Origin: Glandiceps talaboti
Lineage: Eukaryota > Hemichordata > Enteropneusta > Spengelidae
NCBI RefSeq assembly: GCF_964340395.1
Contig: NC_135563.1
Coordinates: 17,416,151 to 17,480,150 of the forward strand
DNA: 64,000 nt
Direction of reading: 5' to 3'
Shown: positions 1 to 10,000 of the stretch, piece by piece
Numbering within the stretch: the first letter of the stretch is position 1
How the letters are laid out: every line of letters starts with the position of its first letter
Translations under genes and position numbers: made by a program
Notes under the pieces: generated by a model
The model's input: the letters and a program-made list of their open reading frames with translations, nothing else
Databases searched by the model: none
Told to the model about the DNA's origin: nothing

Positions 1-25
1 TTACTATTCTCATTTTTTGTGCAAG

Positions 26-200
26 GTTTGGAACCACTGGGTGAAAGCACTAATGTGGATGATACCATAGCACGTGACTGGTGTCCTACTGATGAAACAC
101 AGATTGATGAAGATCTAAAGGATCCTACATCCAGAGCCACAGCTATCTCACATCTAAAGAAGAGACTTCACCATCTACAAGACAATCTGCAAAAAAAACT
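26..200 (+). CDS. UVSSA: UVSSA exon a (first in window)
   Basis: The exon encodes an acidic stretch followed by a helix rich in Lys, His, Leu and Gln ([14 protein letters not shown]). The acceptor is probably the AG at 24-25 and the donor GT is at 201. It leaves two bases that complete a Leu codon with exon b. The acceptor is a weak match (CAAG), so the start is less certain than the end. Confidence 0.75.
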
Positions 201-3200
201 GTAAGATGTTCGAAAGTAGCCATTGCTTTTTTTATCAAATTCTTCATCCAATGTCTCAAGAAATCATTCCAGCTACATTAAGACTAAAATGGTTCTCCTG
301 CTGTATAGGTATTGATGTAACAGATTTTCTGTATACAAGTAAATCAGACAACATTTAATACTTGAAATCGTCGGTTTAAAAGTTAGACAACGCATAGCCA
401 TCCCATGTTTGATCCTAAAATTTCTAATACCTGATACTGGTTTCCCTGTCTACACATTACTATGGAGAGCAGGCTATCGGCAAAGTAAGACAGTCACAAA
501 CTAAATCTATTGTTGTTGCATGTGGTAGATTATGGAAATGGGTGATAGCAGTGCCTTGTTCATATTTGTAAAATCACCCTGTAATCAAGATAATGTAAAC
601 ATAGAGTGAGGTTGAATGTGCAGCCACTTGAGAAACACTCACTGCCCTATACTGTGAGTGTAATTACATCAACATCCCGTCAGCTCATATCAACGTTGCA
701 ATAATAGTTTTAGATTGTGTCTTTGTTAGCTAGCCGAGAGTTGACTTCATATGTATAATGTAATAAGTCTAAGGACTGATTTGTGGTAATCACTGTGTCT
801 TTCAGCAAAGCACCAAGCAGACCAGTATTTGGTGAACCACAGCCATCAACTTCTCGAGGAGAACCACTCTCCAAAAAGAGGAAAGCAGAACTGTTAAGAC
901 GTGCTCCCAAGATGCCATATAGTATGGACTTGTATTACTGGGAGCATCCTGAAGACGTCCATGCACCCACCATCATAAGGTAGGGATAATACACAAACAA
1001 GGGACTCCAAATAGTACATTTCCACTATTAACCCTAATCCTGTCATTGCCACTATCTTTTACATACACTAGACTTCACCTGAAGAGGGTTAAACGGAAAA
1101 GATACCTTATGAATGTACTATGTTTAAATAAATCTTGGGATGTTAAACAAGATGAAATGAATTGGTTTCATTAATTTTCACCTGTCAGTATAGAGCTGGT
1201 ATCAATCAGAACTTAGTAGGGCTTATACATCACTTCTGCCTAAGTTCAAATCAATGCTGTCTCCATACTGATAATTGAAAGTGAATGAAACCAATGCATT
1301 TTATCTCATGTTAGCAGCCAAGGTTTATAAAACATAGGGAATTCACAATTTATCCTTTCCTTTTAAAGCCTGCATTGTAGTTATGTACTCAAGTTTATAT
1401 GATCTCCTTTAGTGTCTTATTTGTTCAAAATACCACTTAACAGAAAATTTATGGTGATTAGAGGAGCACAAGCTGAATTTAGAAATCTTTTAGACCCCCT
1501 TCTCCACTGTGCCTGAGGGGGGGGGGGGTTTACAATGGGTTCTGTCCATCTGTGCATCTATCTGTACACAGCCATATCAATGGCAGATTTCAATCAAACC
1601 TGAAACAAAGGTGACGTGATAGGAGACATACATATATTGCTATACGATATTTTGATAGCCCTTTTTGATGATTTTATTCTGATAACCCCCTCTGGGGATA
1701 TAGACTGAAAAATCACTCACCTCTATATTCTGAGAGCCATATGTATTATCTCATAAATATAAGTTTTTATGAAATTGTTCCTGAGACTTTAAATGATGAA
1801 TGTTAATACTTCATTAAATTATCTTATTGACATCGACAATATCTGTGTCTTTCATCCTCAGACCTGAATCACAACATAGATTTTGGACACCACGAGAAAA
1901 TGATGAATTTGTGATTGAGGTAAGGAAACATATCAACCCTCTTAGATCTAGAAAGTCATATTTTGTCGTAGTTCAGAACTCAGATTGTAAATAGTTTATC
2001 TAGAATATTTTGAGTTAAGCTCTTACTAGTCTTCTGCAGCTATCAAATAAATATTGCATATGATTCAATGACGTAAACTTGTCACATGACCTCAAGAGGG
2101 CGCTCTTTATTACTGATATTTCTATCACTTTATCCTTGTCTGCTTGTTCTATGTGGACCCCTAGCATAAGGTAAAATGCTATTACAGCTACCAAGAATTA
2201 AAACCCAAGGTGCTAAATAAATTGTTGAGTTTTACCTTGCATAGATAAAAAGTGCACATAATTTCTTTGTACCAATCCTACAACAGAAAGAAAACACAAC
2301 TACTACATACGTTTTAAGACATTGTCAATTGAAATCTTGTAAGATTAAATATCTACAAATCATATGATTTGAGTGATTCTTTGATTCATAGGAAATCACC
2401 TGATTCAAGGAGTGTCACTTCTTTTGTAGGCTATGGAAGAAACAATGAGTCTACGCAGCATCAATTTCTTGGGTAAATTTGAGCCTGTGAAATGGAAATG
2501 TAGAGCACCCCTTACAAATGGAAAACTGTGTGAAAGACAAGACAGACACAAGGTAAGACTGGCAACAAGTTTTAGTTGTTTTTTTATTGATACCAAGATC
2601 ACTTCATGTTATGGTATGTCATCATTGAAAGGGGAATACCTGGCTTACCAGTCACTAGAACGACAAATCACAGATAATGATGTAGCATTATATTATCTTG
2701 TAATTTTTGATGAAAATTTATAATGTATCTATTAAGCAGCTTCATGGTGTCACCTTAAACTGTAAGATATGTGTGTCACTCTGGCCTCATCTGACTGATG
2801 TGTGAGGGCGCCCCGTCAGAGTGTACCTTACAGACTAGTTTCACCTGTTCCTAGACAATATATCAATGTTCTGGAGTCAGCAAAAAAATTTTTTTTTAAA
2901 CAAAAATAGCCATATGAACATGCAGCTCATCCTTAAAGAGATATTTTTGTATTTGAACAATTCCTACAGAGTGATTCGGTAAAGTTTGTGTCATTTATGG
3001 TATTTGGAATTACTGAGAAATATGAAATTATTCTCTGCCAGGTTAAGGTAAAGGCCAGGATTTCTAGACCAGGTTCTCACATTAGTGTTTTTTCATCAGT
3101 CAAGCCATCAGAATCATATAGCATGCATCATTCTTCTGTTCTGGACCAACTTTTTCTATAGTTCTGCCGAAAACTGTCGTTCAAACCTAAATTTGAATCC

Positions 3201-4602
3201 TAATCCAAACTGGGCATTGTTACCTGGGAGTCAACTTTGACCTGATACTGGTTTCACTTAACTGAAATATTGTCATTTTACTGTCCAAACTGACCAGTTT
3301 TATCATTACATCTGTAATTTGTGTACATTCTAGTGTCCATTTCATGGAAAGATTATACCAAGGGACTTGGACGGTAAACCAAGCCAACAAGAAGACAATG
3401 ATAGGATAGAGAAAGAAAAGAAAGCAGAAGGTAGACAATCTATCTAATTTGTCACAGAGTCTTTTATGGATATCCTGTCCACCAATTATATTTTAAACTA
3501 TGTGTATCACATAAACCATATATATATATACACCTGGTATGTTTAATCAATCACAGAGGTTCACCTGGTGTCAGTCTCAGAGGTACACCTGATATGTTTA
3601 CTGTCAACTCTTTTCCCTGAATGTATACATTTTACTCAAAGTATGTTGTCACCATTTCAGCTGCAGAGACATTATCATCTGGTTCACAATGGAGAGATGA
3701 AGGCTTAATGAAAGACATTGAAGCAGCAACTGGAATAGATTTGGGATCAACTAGCAGTAAAGGCAAGGGAAAGGGCAAAGGAAAAGGCAAAGGAAAAGGA
3801 AAAAGAAAGAAGGAGAAATATCCCAACTTGACAGACATCAAAAAACAATCTAATACTTCGAGGACAAGACTCGAAAAGAAAGTCCTTAACAAGTAAGTTT
3901 CCAGAATATCAATGCTAATCAAATATTTGTTGGATAAAGGATCGCGTTACAATGCTATGTAAATTGTTTGTATAGAAATATTCATGATGTTCTCACTCAA
4001 ACTAACTGGCTCTTAGGAGTCATGAACATCCTCCCAACTAATTTTGTAGTAAAAGCGTGGATGTGCACTTTGGGGGATGGGTACTTCTGCCTTGGTGCTG
4101 GCGCCCTCAGTGGTGAACTTAGGTCACTTTTAGAGTAAACAAAATAGCCTGAGAGGTCTAACAGCTAGACTAAATTTCAACTTGAAGTTTCTATGAAATT
4201 GCACACAATGTGTATATTGTAAAACCATGAAATGACTCTCCAGAACCCAAAGTTTATGAAAATGGCTTTATATCTTGTTGTGGCATTCCCCTTAACTGTA
4301 ATGAAATTACAGTAACTTTCTTTGTCAGTGAAATTCCCTTACCTTAGCAAAAATATCCACATGGGGTCATGATGAAACTGAAAGACAAGTGAATACATGC
4401 ATGATACATATTCTATTTAATGTGCTATGATGTAACTTGTATGGTATCATGTGTCGTAGCCCAGTGATGAAACCTTAAACACTATCTCCATTCATATTTC
4501 AGAAATGCCATATCACGGGTGGCTGGTGCCATGGATTCCTTTGACAGGCGAAGATACAAAGACAGATATGCAAACAACTTCAATTATGCATTCAAGCAGT
4601 AA
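26..4602 (+). CDS. UVSSA: UVSSA, UV-stimulated scaffold protein A (3' part, 7 exons)
   Basis: This is the C-terminal 318 residues of UVSSA, the nuclear scaffold that joins stalled RNA polymerase II, CSA/CSB, USP7 and TFIIH in transcription-coupled nucleotide excision repair. Exons join at 26-200, 806-979, 1862-1919, 2430-2552, 3334-3430, 3661-3892 and 4503-4602, with matching phases and GT-AG ends; TAA is at 4600-4602. Visible hallmarks are the SQHRFW block (exon 3), [21 protein letters not shown] and [14 protein letters not shown] (the C-terminal UVSSA/DUF2043 region with a Cys/His zinc-binding set split over exons 4-5), [10 protein letters not shown], and a last exon like the family's C-terminus (NNFNYAFKQ). 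The N-terminal VHS-like domain lies left of the window. A Lys-Gly repeat tract in exon 6 is longer than the short GKGRGK-type stretch I recall in the human protein. Family assignment is very secure; expression and completeness are not shown. Confidence 0.95.
490..740 (+). repeat. dispersed repeat family G, copy 1
   Basis: GTAAAATCACCCTGTAATCA, CTATACTGTGAGTGTAATTA and CAATAATAGTTTTAGATTGT are shared with 19500-19610 and 50930-51120. Confidence 0.6.
806..979 (+). CDS. UVSSA: UVSSA exon b
   Basis: The acceptor is TTTCAG at 800-805 and the donor is GTAGGG at 980. The exon carries a Ser/Pro/Lys linker followed by [15 protein letters not shown], the start of the conserved C-terminal region. Confidence 0.9.
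1161..1295. repeat. MITE-like family B, copy 1 (31-bp inverted ends)
   Basis: The ends, beginning ATTGGTTTCATT and ending AATGAAACCAAT, pair over about 31 bp with a few mismatches. Related copies, which lack a clear right arm, lie at about 52352-52455 and 58178-58262 and share GGTTTCA ... CACTTATCA and the inner TCAATCAGAACTT. Confidence 0.7.
1862..1919 (+). CDS. UVSSA: UVSSA exon c
   Basis: This 58-bp exon encodes [20 protein letters not shown], with SQHRFW as the family signature. The acceptor is CCTCAG and the donor is GTAAGG. Its phase fits both neighbours. Confidence 0.92.
2430..2552 (+). CDS. UVSSA: UVSSA exon d
   Basis: The exon is 41 codons long and includes [17 protein letters not shown] and LCERQDRHK, with the first two Cys of the putative zinc site. 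The acceptor is TTGTAG and the donor is GTAAGA. Confidence 0.95.
3125..3230 (+). repeat. dispersed repeat family F, copy 1
   Basis: Contains TTCTGTTCTGGACCAACTTT followed by TTCTATAG and AACTGTCGTT, shared with copies near 33180, 42950 and, reversed, 62935. Confidence 0.6.
3334..3430 (+). CDS. UVSSA: UVSSA exon e
   Basis: The exon begins [16 protein letters not shown], giving the remaining Cys and His of the zinc site, and then runs into a charged helix. The acceptor is TTCTAG and the donor is GTAGAC, in phase 1. Confidence 0.95.
3661..3892 (+). CDS. UVSSA: UVSSA exon f with Lys-Gly tract
   Basis: The exon encodes [17 protein letters not shown], then about eight Lys-Gly pairs (about 3759-3806), then [16 protein letters not shown]. 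The acceptor is TTTCAG at 3655-3660 and the donor is GTAAGT at 3893. Confidence 0.93.
4503..4602 (+). CDS. UVSSA: UVSSA terminal exon
   Basis: This exon encodes the last 32 or so residues ([19 protein letters not shown] ... NNFNYAFKQ) and then TAA. It resembles the end of vertebrate UVSSA, which also closes with a FNYAxx motif. Confidence 0.94.
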
Positions 4603-5732
4603 AGATAATGTGAAGTACTTCATAAGGTTCATTCTGATTGGTTAGAAAACAAAGAAAATAAGCACACCTATTGGCTGTATTGTTAATGAGTGATAAAGTA
4701 TATGCATGCTTTCCAATCAGTAGCAACCTTGTAATAGCTTCACATAGCCGCTCTGCAACCATTTGTTAAAAAAAAAAGTTGCTTGGATCATCCAAAACTT
4801 TGTTATATGAAAGCTTGTTCTTGCTACTTTTGGTATGATGAAGGGAATTTTCTCATTCACTATCTTTACTGTATAAACATTGTAATCAGACGTTTATCAA
4901 TACAAAGATGTCATATTTTAACAAAAAATTATGAAGTTTTAGTTGTTCATAAGTTGTGAAATATAATCCAATGTCATCAACAAACATTATTAGACACTTA
5001 GATGAAGGATTTGTAACAAAACCACCCATTTTGAATGATTTGGGTAGCCATCTTGGAAAATGGTGGCCATATTGGATTTTCGAGTGGCTAGTATTATTTT
5101 CTATCTATGTGACTCTTAGACATTGTCTGTACCAAATTTCATGCTTATGTCATAAAGTGAATTATTCTGGAGAAAAAAATTATCTGCTACACCGAAACAA
5201 TCACATGTACCGGTAGTGGGTCTGAGGAGTGGATGTGAATACTATAAAACATCCCAGATCCAAAGACATAAGTGCCAATATTGGAGCTGTAATATTTTCT
5301 GCATAGCTGCATATTACTAGTACGTTATCATTGTGTATGTTTTCTTGTGTAAATCTGTAAATGCAGTAATTTGGTTAGCCCAACATAACATGTGAATGAT
5401 TATGTGAAGGATGCCAATGATGATAATGACCAAAGCTGGTCATCAGCTAGCCTGGTAGATGAAATGAACTACAGAGGATTGTCAATCAGGATATGTAGTT
5501 GCAAATCTCAACTTAAAAAGTTGAACTATTTGTGCGTTATAACTATTGTAATTCATCAGTATGATATTAGTCTAAATGAAATTTAAAAAAAAAAATGAAA
5601 TTATGAACTTTCAACAATTATTCTTTATTGTACTTGTGAGTTGCAATTTGAAGATGTGTTATGTTTTTTGAATACATCAGATACATTTTATAAATAATAT
5701 TTCTATTACATGTATATTTCCAGAAATAATTT

Positions 5733-5760
5733 AATAAAGAATCATTAAATGCATAATAAA
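5733..5760 (+). terminator. candidate polyadenylation signals for UVSSA
   Basis: Two AATAAA hexamers lie at 5733-5738 and 5755-5760, about 1.1 kb past the UVSSA stop and just before a dispersed repeat. Such hexamers are common in AT-rich DNA, so this is only a candidate end for the UVSSA transcript. Confidence 0.25.
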
Positions 5761-5774
5761 GATATGTGATATCA

Positions 5775-5843
5775 AATGAATGGCACTGGTTGGTTTTTAG
5801 CACAACTGAGCCGTGGTTCAGTAGTGCTGTAGGCATGGTAAAG

Positions 5844-5874
<31 letters not shown>

Positions 5875-6115
5875 TAACTTAAAGTCAAAAACCACCAGAG
5901 TGATTGCCTTGGTATATGGTGGGGACAATACTTTTGGTATCTAATTGGGAAATTATTCAATGTAAAATGATCACATCAGAGGTGTGTTAATTTTTGGTCA
6001 GAAAACTTCAAACTCCAAACCTACAAGGTAAATCAATCTGAAATTTGGTGGGAATGTTCTTAGGGTTGTGTAGCTTATAAACTGTTCATGACATGATACA
6101 TCAGTAATATGAAAA
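5775..6115 (+). repeat. dispersed repeat family C, copy 1, with (CTGT)n inside
   Basis: Shares TTTTTAGCACAACTGAGCC, a following GGTTCAGTAGTGCTGTAGGC and AAAGTCAAAAACCACC with the copy at 52868. A CTGT microsatellite (about 5845-5873) sits between these blocks. Confidence 0.7.
5845..5873 (+). repeat. (CTGT)n microsatellite
   Basis: About seven perfect CTGT units inside a family C repeat. Confidence 0.95.
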
Positions 6116-6153
6116 TTAAGTCTAGAAAACTATTGAGAAGACTGGGCTGGAAT

Positions 6154-6196
6154 TTGTTTATTTGTTTGTTTGTTTGTTTGTTTGTTTGTTTGTTTG
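6154..6196 (+). repeat. (TTTG)n microsatellite
   Basis: About ten TTTG units with one TTTA at the left edge. Confidence 0.95.
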
Positions 6197-6916
6197 ACTA
6201 TTTATTTGTAACGCAGTTCCTTGGTTCCCTCATGCTGTGCTAACATTGGAGTAATTAGATCATTTACCAACGTGTTGTAGGATGTAGTAAAACACCGTTA
6301 TTAAACACTTATTTTTACAGCTGTTTAGTTAATTCGTGTGGAACACATTGCTTCCCCGTTATCACTTTGAAAATATCCTCTTAGGGCGCCGACGTCTATC
6401 ACACTTGTATAGTAGACTGAACTTGTCAAGCAAATGTATTATATTTTCGTAACAATTATTCACTGAAAAGTAACATGACATGTTTGGGGATTTATAAAGT
6501 ACCTTTCACCTAACGATTTGTAACTTCCCATTGACACTGTGAGAAGACATTTATTATCCATAGTTTCTGTTAACTATGTCAACCCCGATCAGATTGTGTC
6601 TTCTAAAGTATTATATGTCCGCTGACTTACAGCCCGTTTCATGTTACTGTTCACCGGCTCTGTTTGATACAACTACGCAGAAACCATTTAGAAACTCATA
6701 TGCTTTTTAAAATGTATAATTTCTTAATGGAAGATATCTTAAGAACAGTATGTTGACCGTAATATGATTAATCCGAAGACAGTTCTGCGCATGCACTTTA
6801 CGACATTCATGATTTACTCAAAAGACAATTCTCGCACAATCCATTTACATCGTTGCATGCGTTGAAGAAACAATTTAAAGACGTAGTACTTTCTGAGTTG
6901 AGGGAAGCATTTGAAA

Positions 6917-7054
6917 ATGTCGATGATAGGGCAACATTATAACCATGATGATATTTTCAACTTGGAAATATCGGCCAAACGTTCAAGGGATCAGTTGGAA
7001 TTCTTTGAAGCAGTTGAGAAAGGAGACATCGTCAACGTAAAGAAGATGTTAGAG
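6917..7054 (+). CDS. TRPC-like exon 1
   Basis: ATG at 6917 begins MSMIGQHYNHDDIF; a second in-frame ATG at 6923 is an alternative start. The exon ends FFEAVEKGDIVNVKKMLE, close to the first helix before the TRPC ankyrin repeats. The donor GTAAGA is at 7055. TTG at 6911 extends the frame slightly but is not a likely start. Confidence 0.8.
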
Positions 7055-10000
7055 GTAAGAATGAAAACTGAGCATATCGTCATGATTTTACGAATAAGTC
7101 GTGATTAGACGTCAATGGTGTTTAATAACCCATGGACAGAGTCACTCCCTAAATGTCAAGTGTGCATTTGATTGTTACGAAAAGAGAAGCGAAGCGAAGC
7201 GAAGAGAAGAGAAGAGAAGAGAAGAGAAGAGAAGAGAAGAGAAGAGAAGAGAAGAGAAGAGAAGAGAAGAGAAGAGAAGAGAAGAGAAGAGAAGAGAAGA
7301 GAAGAGAAGAGAAGAGAAGAGAAGAGAAGAGAAGAGAAGAGAAGAGAAGAGAAGAGAAGAGGAGAGGAGAGGAGAGGAGAGGAGAGGCTAGGAGAGGAGA
7401 GGAGGAGATTGGAGGGAAAAGGATAGGAGAGGAGAGGAGGAGATTGGAGGGAAAAGGACAGGAGAGGAGGGGATGGGAGGGAAGGAGAAAAGAGAATAGA
7501 ATGGGGTGGGATCTATGGAAGAGAGGATGAACGAGGAGAGGAGAGAAGATACTAGTAATAGAAGATGTAATCTTCATACTTCATGTAATTAAAGCGAATC
7601 AATAAGCTTATTGTATTTTTTCAGTTTCGTTTGTTTCTGCATTAGTTAGTTAAACGTGACTGATGTGGTAACACGATAACGACCACGTCGTAAAGGTGGA
7701 TGAGGCCGACATATACCCTTGCTGTCTTTATCCCACAGGAGTATTTAGTATCTTTATATTTTGAATTGAAATAATTGTTCCATTTCATCTGAGATGTTGT
7801 TGATTCACAAATACAGACACAATTTTCAGTTTTATATAATCTTTAAAAATCATATGCTGTGAAATGGCCCAGATTTCAGACTAATGGTTTTCATGTTGAT
7901 TTTAGATTTTAGATTTTACCTAATGTACCTTGGATTGTAGTTTTATAAATGTGAAAAGAAATAAAGTGACATCTTATTGATGTAGTAAACCTTGTCATCC
8001 ATTATGACATAAATGTATCTGTTAATTACAAATAGTAATTCTGTATCGTGTATTTGTCATAATACTATAGTTACAACTATTAAAATATTACAAAGTAATG
8101 TAGAAAATCGATTTTCTTTCTAGTGAGACCTGTATGTTTGTCAAATGACAATACATGATAATGGTAAGTTAATGTTGTATTGTGTGAGACCGTGGCATGT
8201 GTAATCTTACTGTAATCTTATTATATTGCCAAGATAAAGTATCAAATAGCGGAAATGATGAACGTGTTTGTGTGAACTACAGATCTGGAGTCCATTTATA
8301 GATATAATCTTTGATCATCAGAAAGTATACATCTGTGACATGAAGATGTATATAATATGAAACGATAAAACTAATTGTCCTTTTTGATTAACTTAAAATT
8401 GACATTGTGTCAACCATATAAAGAGATGACAGATTTATATTTCATAAAGCCAATGCAACAATCGATCAACCTGTCTCTTGCACATAGACCAAATGCTAGA
8501 CTTTAAGTCATTTGATGGACTTCTGAAACAACTGAAACGACTCAGGTAAAACAATGGGGGATACCCTCTGGGGTGTTCTACTCATGGTCGCTGGATCTGA
8601 CCTACTCCCTTGTATTGTCCGCCAAATACACGTGCCTCTTACAACGTAACATTTTCCTTCGTTCGGCCAAGGAAACTACGAGTGACCTAAAGGGTCTTTA
8701 TCACAACTCGTTCGTAGTGACAAAACCCTTACTTAGGTCACGCGTATTTTTTCAGACACAATATTGGGAATAATATAATTTGTACCTTCTCATGCATAAT
8801 TTATAGGATGTGATAGGAAAAAGTATGGTAATGTGAACAGTTTGGCTGATATTTTAAGCACCACTCGTAACCAATGATGTAGATGCACATTGTCATGACG
8901 GAGACTGATAAGGGTATACATTCCATGGTTTTGTTCGAACGCGTTTAACTTGGCTTGCTTAAGATTTAACTAATACAATCTAAATGTGCCAAATATTATT
9001 TCAATCGTAGCTATGTAGATATGAAAGCAATCCAGGTACAACCGATTTGATAAATTTATGGCTCAACCCTTTACAAATTCAGTAAGATCTTTACTCTGAA
9101 TACACCGTCCTTTTTACGATACTTTCAGACGAAACGGGTCGATGTTAACATCAGGTCGAGGTATCGAAGACATCTGATGTCGCCTTTACAGTTAGCTGCT
9201 TATAATAACGATGCACGTATGACAAGACTGCTGATGGACTTCGGGGCAAACAGACTTCAATCACCACAATCCAAAGGTAGAGAGAACAGTTTATGTATCA
9301 CAAGTTTTTCATTTCGCATGCCATTTGTGATTTTTGAAGTGTCCGAAGCCCTAGCCCACAAGTGACAGTGGACTTCTCCAATATTCAAATTGTTTCAGGA
9401 AAAGTCAAAGCTCACAAAATCAAATTTAAAAAAAGCAAACAACTAATAACATATCTGCTTCTCCAAGGCCTAGAGTACATTAAAAAGTACATTTCTATTA
9501 AATAACTTTCAGCCAACCAATTTTTTACAGCTTCTGTAGGTGGAGAGATAAGAGATGACGTGGAACGTTTTAGGATATACAGCGCCCTCTCAAGTCCGGC
9601 TTATCTCCTAACTGCTCATGATGATCCACTCCTTGCGGCTCTGTCGCTGTCGGGCGAGCTTGCTGTGTTAGCACATTCGAAAGTCTTGATAGATACTTGG
9701 AAGGTAGGCATATTCATTCTATTGCTTGTTGACCAGCATAGAAACTAAAACATACAACCAACAAATAAGTGTTTATGTTTGAGGCACCACCATTATATAA
9801 ATCTCTGCCATGTACCTGAGAGGCTAAGTCACGCGCATATGTCTTTTAAGTAGGTGTTTGTGTATTGTTCTCTTTCCCTTAGCAGTAGAAAGAGTATAAT
9901 TTCTCTGGACAATAAAGAATATGGTAATGAAAACTTGAGTCAAAGCTACACACAATTTTTTTCCAAAATGTTTTGTTAGGTTACCTACTCGTAAGATCAC

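Larger units (their letters stand above)
4603..6916. other. UVSSA 3' UTR and intergenic DNA
   Basis: No convincing exon lies between the UVSSA stop and the channel start codon. The first part must hold the UVSSA 3' UTR. The stretch also holds a dispersed repeat with a CTGT microsatellite (about 5775-6115), a TTTG microsatellite (about 6154-6196) and, from about 6300, more GC-varied sequence that probably includes the channel promoter. No TATA box or other core element is clear enough to call. Confidence 0.6.
7055..9128. other. TRPC-like intron 1, repeat-filled
   Basis: This 2.1-kb intron contains a long GAAGA/GGAGA microsatellite (7181-7560) and a copy of the foldback family (about 8650-8975). 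I looked for extra ankyrin exons here because the protein seems to lack units two and three, and saw none with both coding likeness and splice sites. Confidence 0.55.

Noticed and set aside
7149-7577. A 142-codon minus-strand frame and several plus-strand frames over the GAAGA tract
   Set aside because: The amino acid pattern simply follows the pentamer repeat (SSLLF, REEKR). No start context, splice signal or family likeness.
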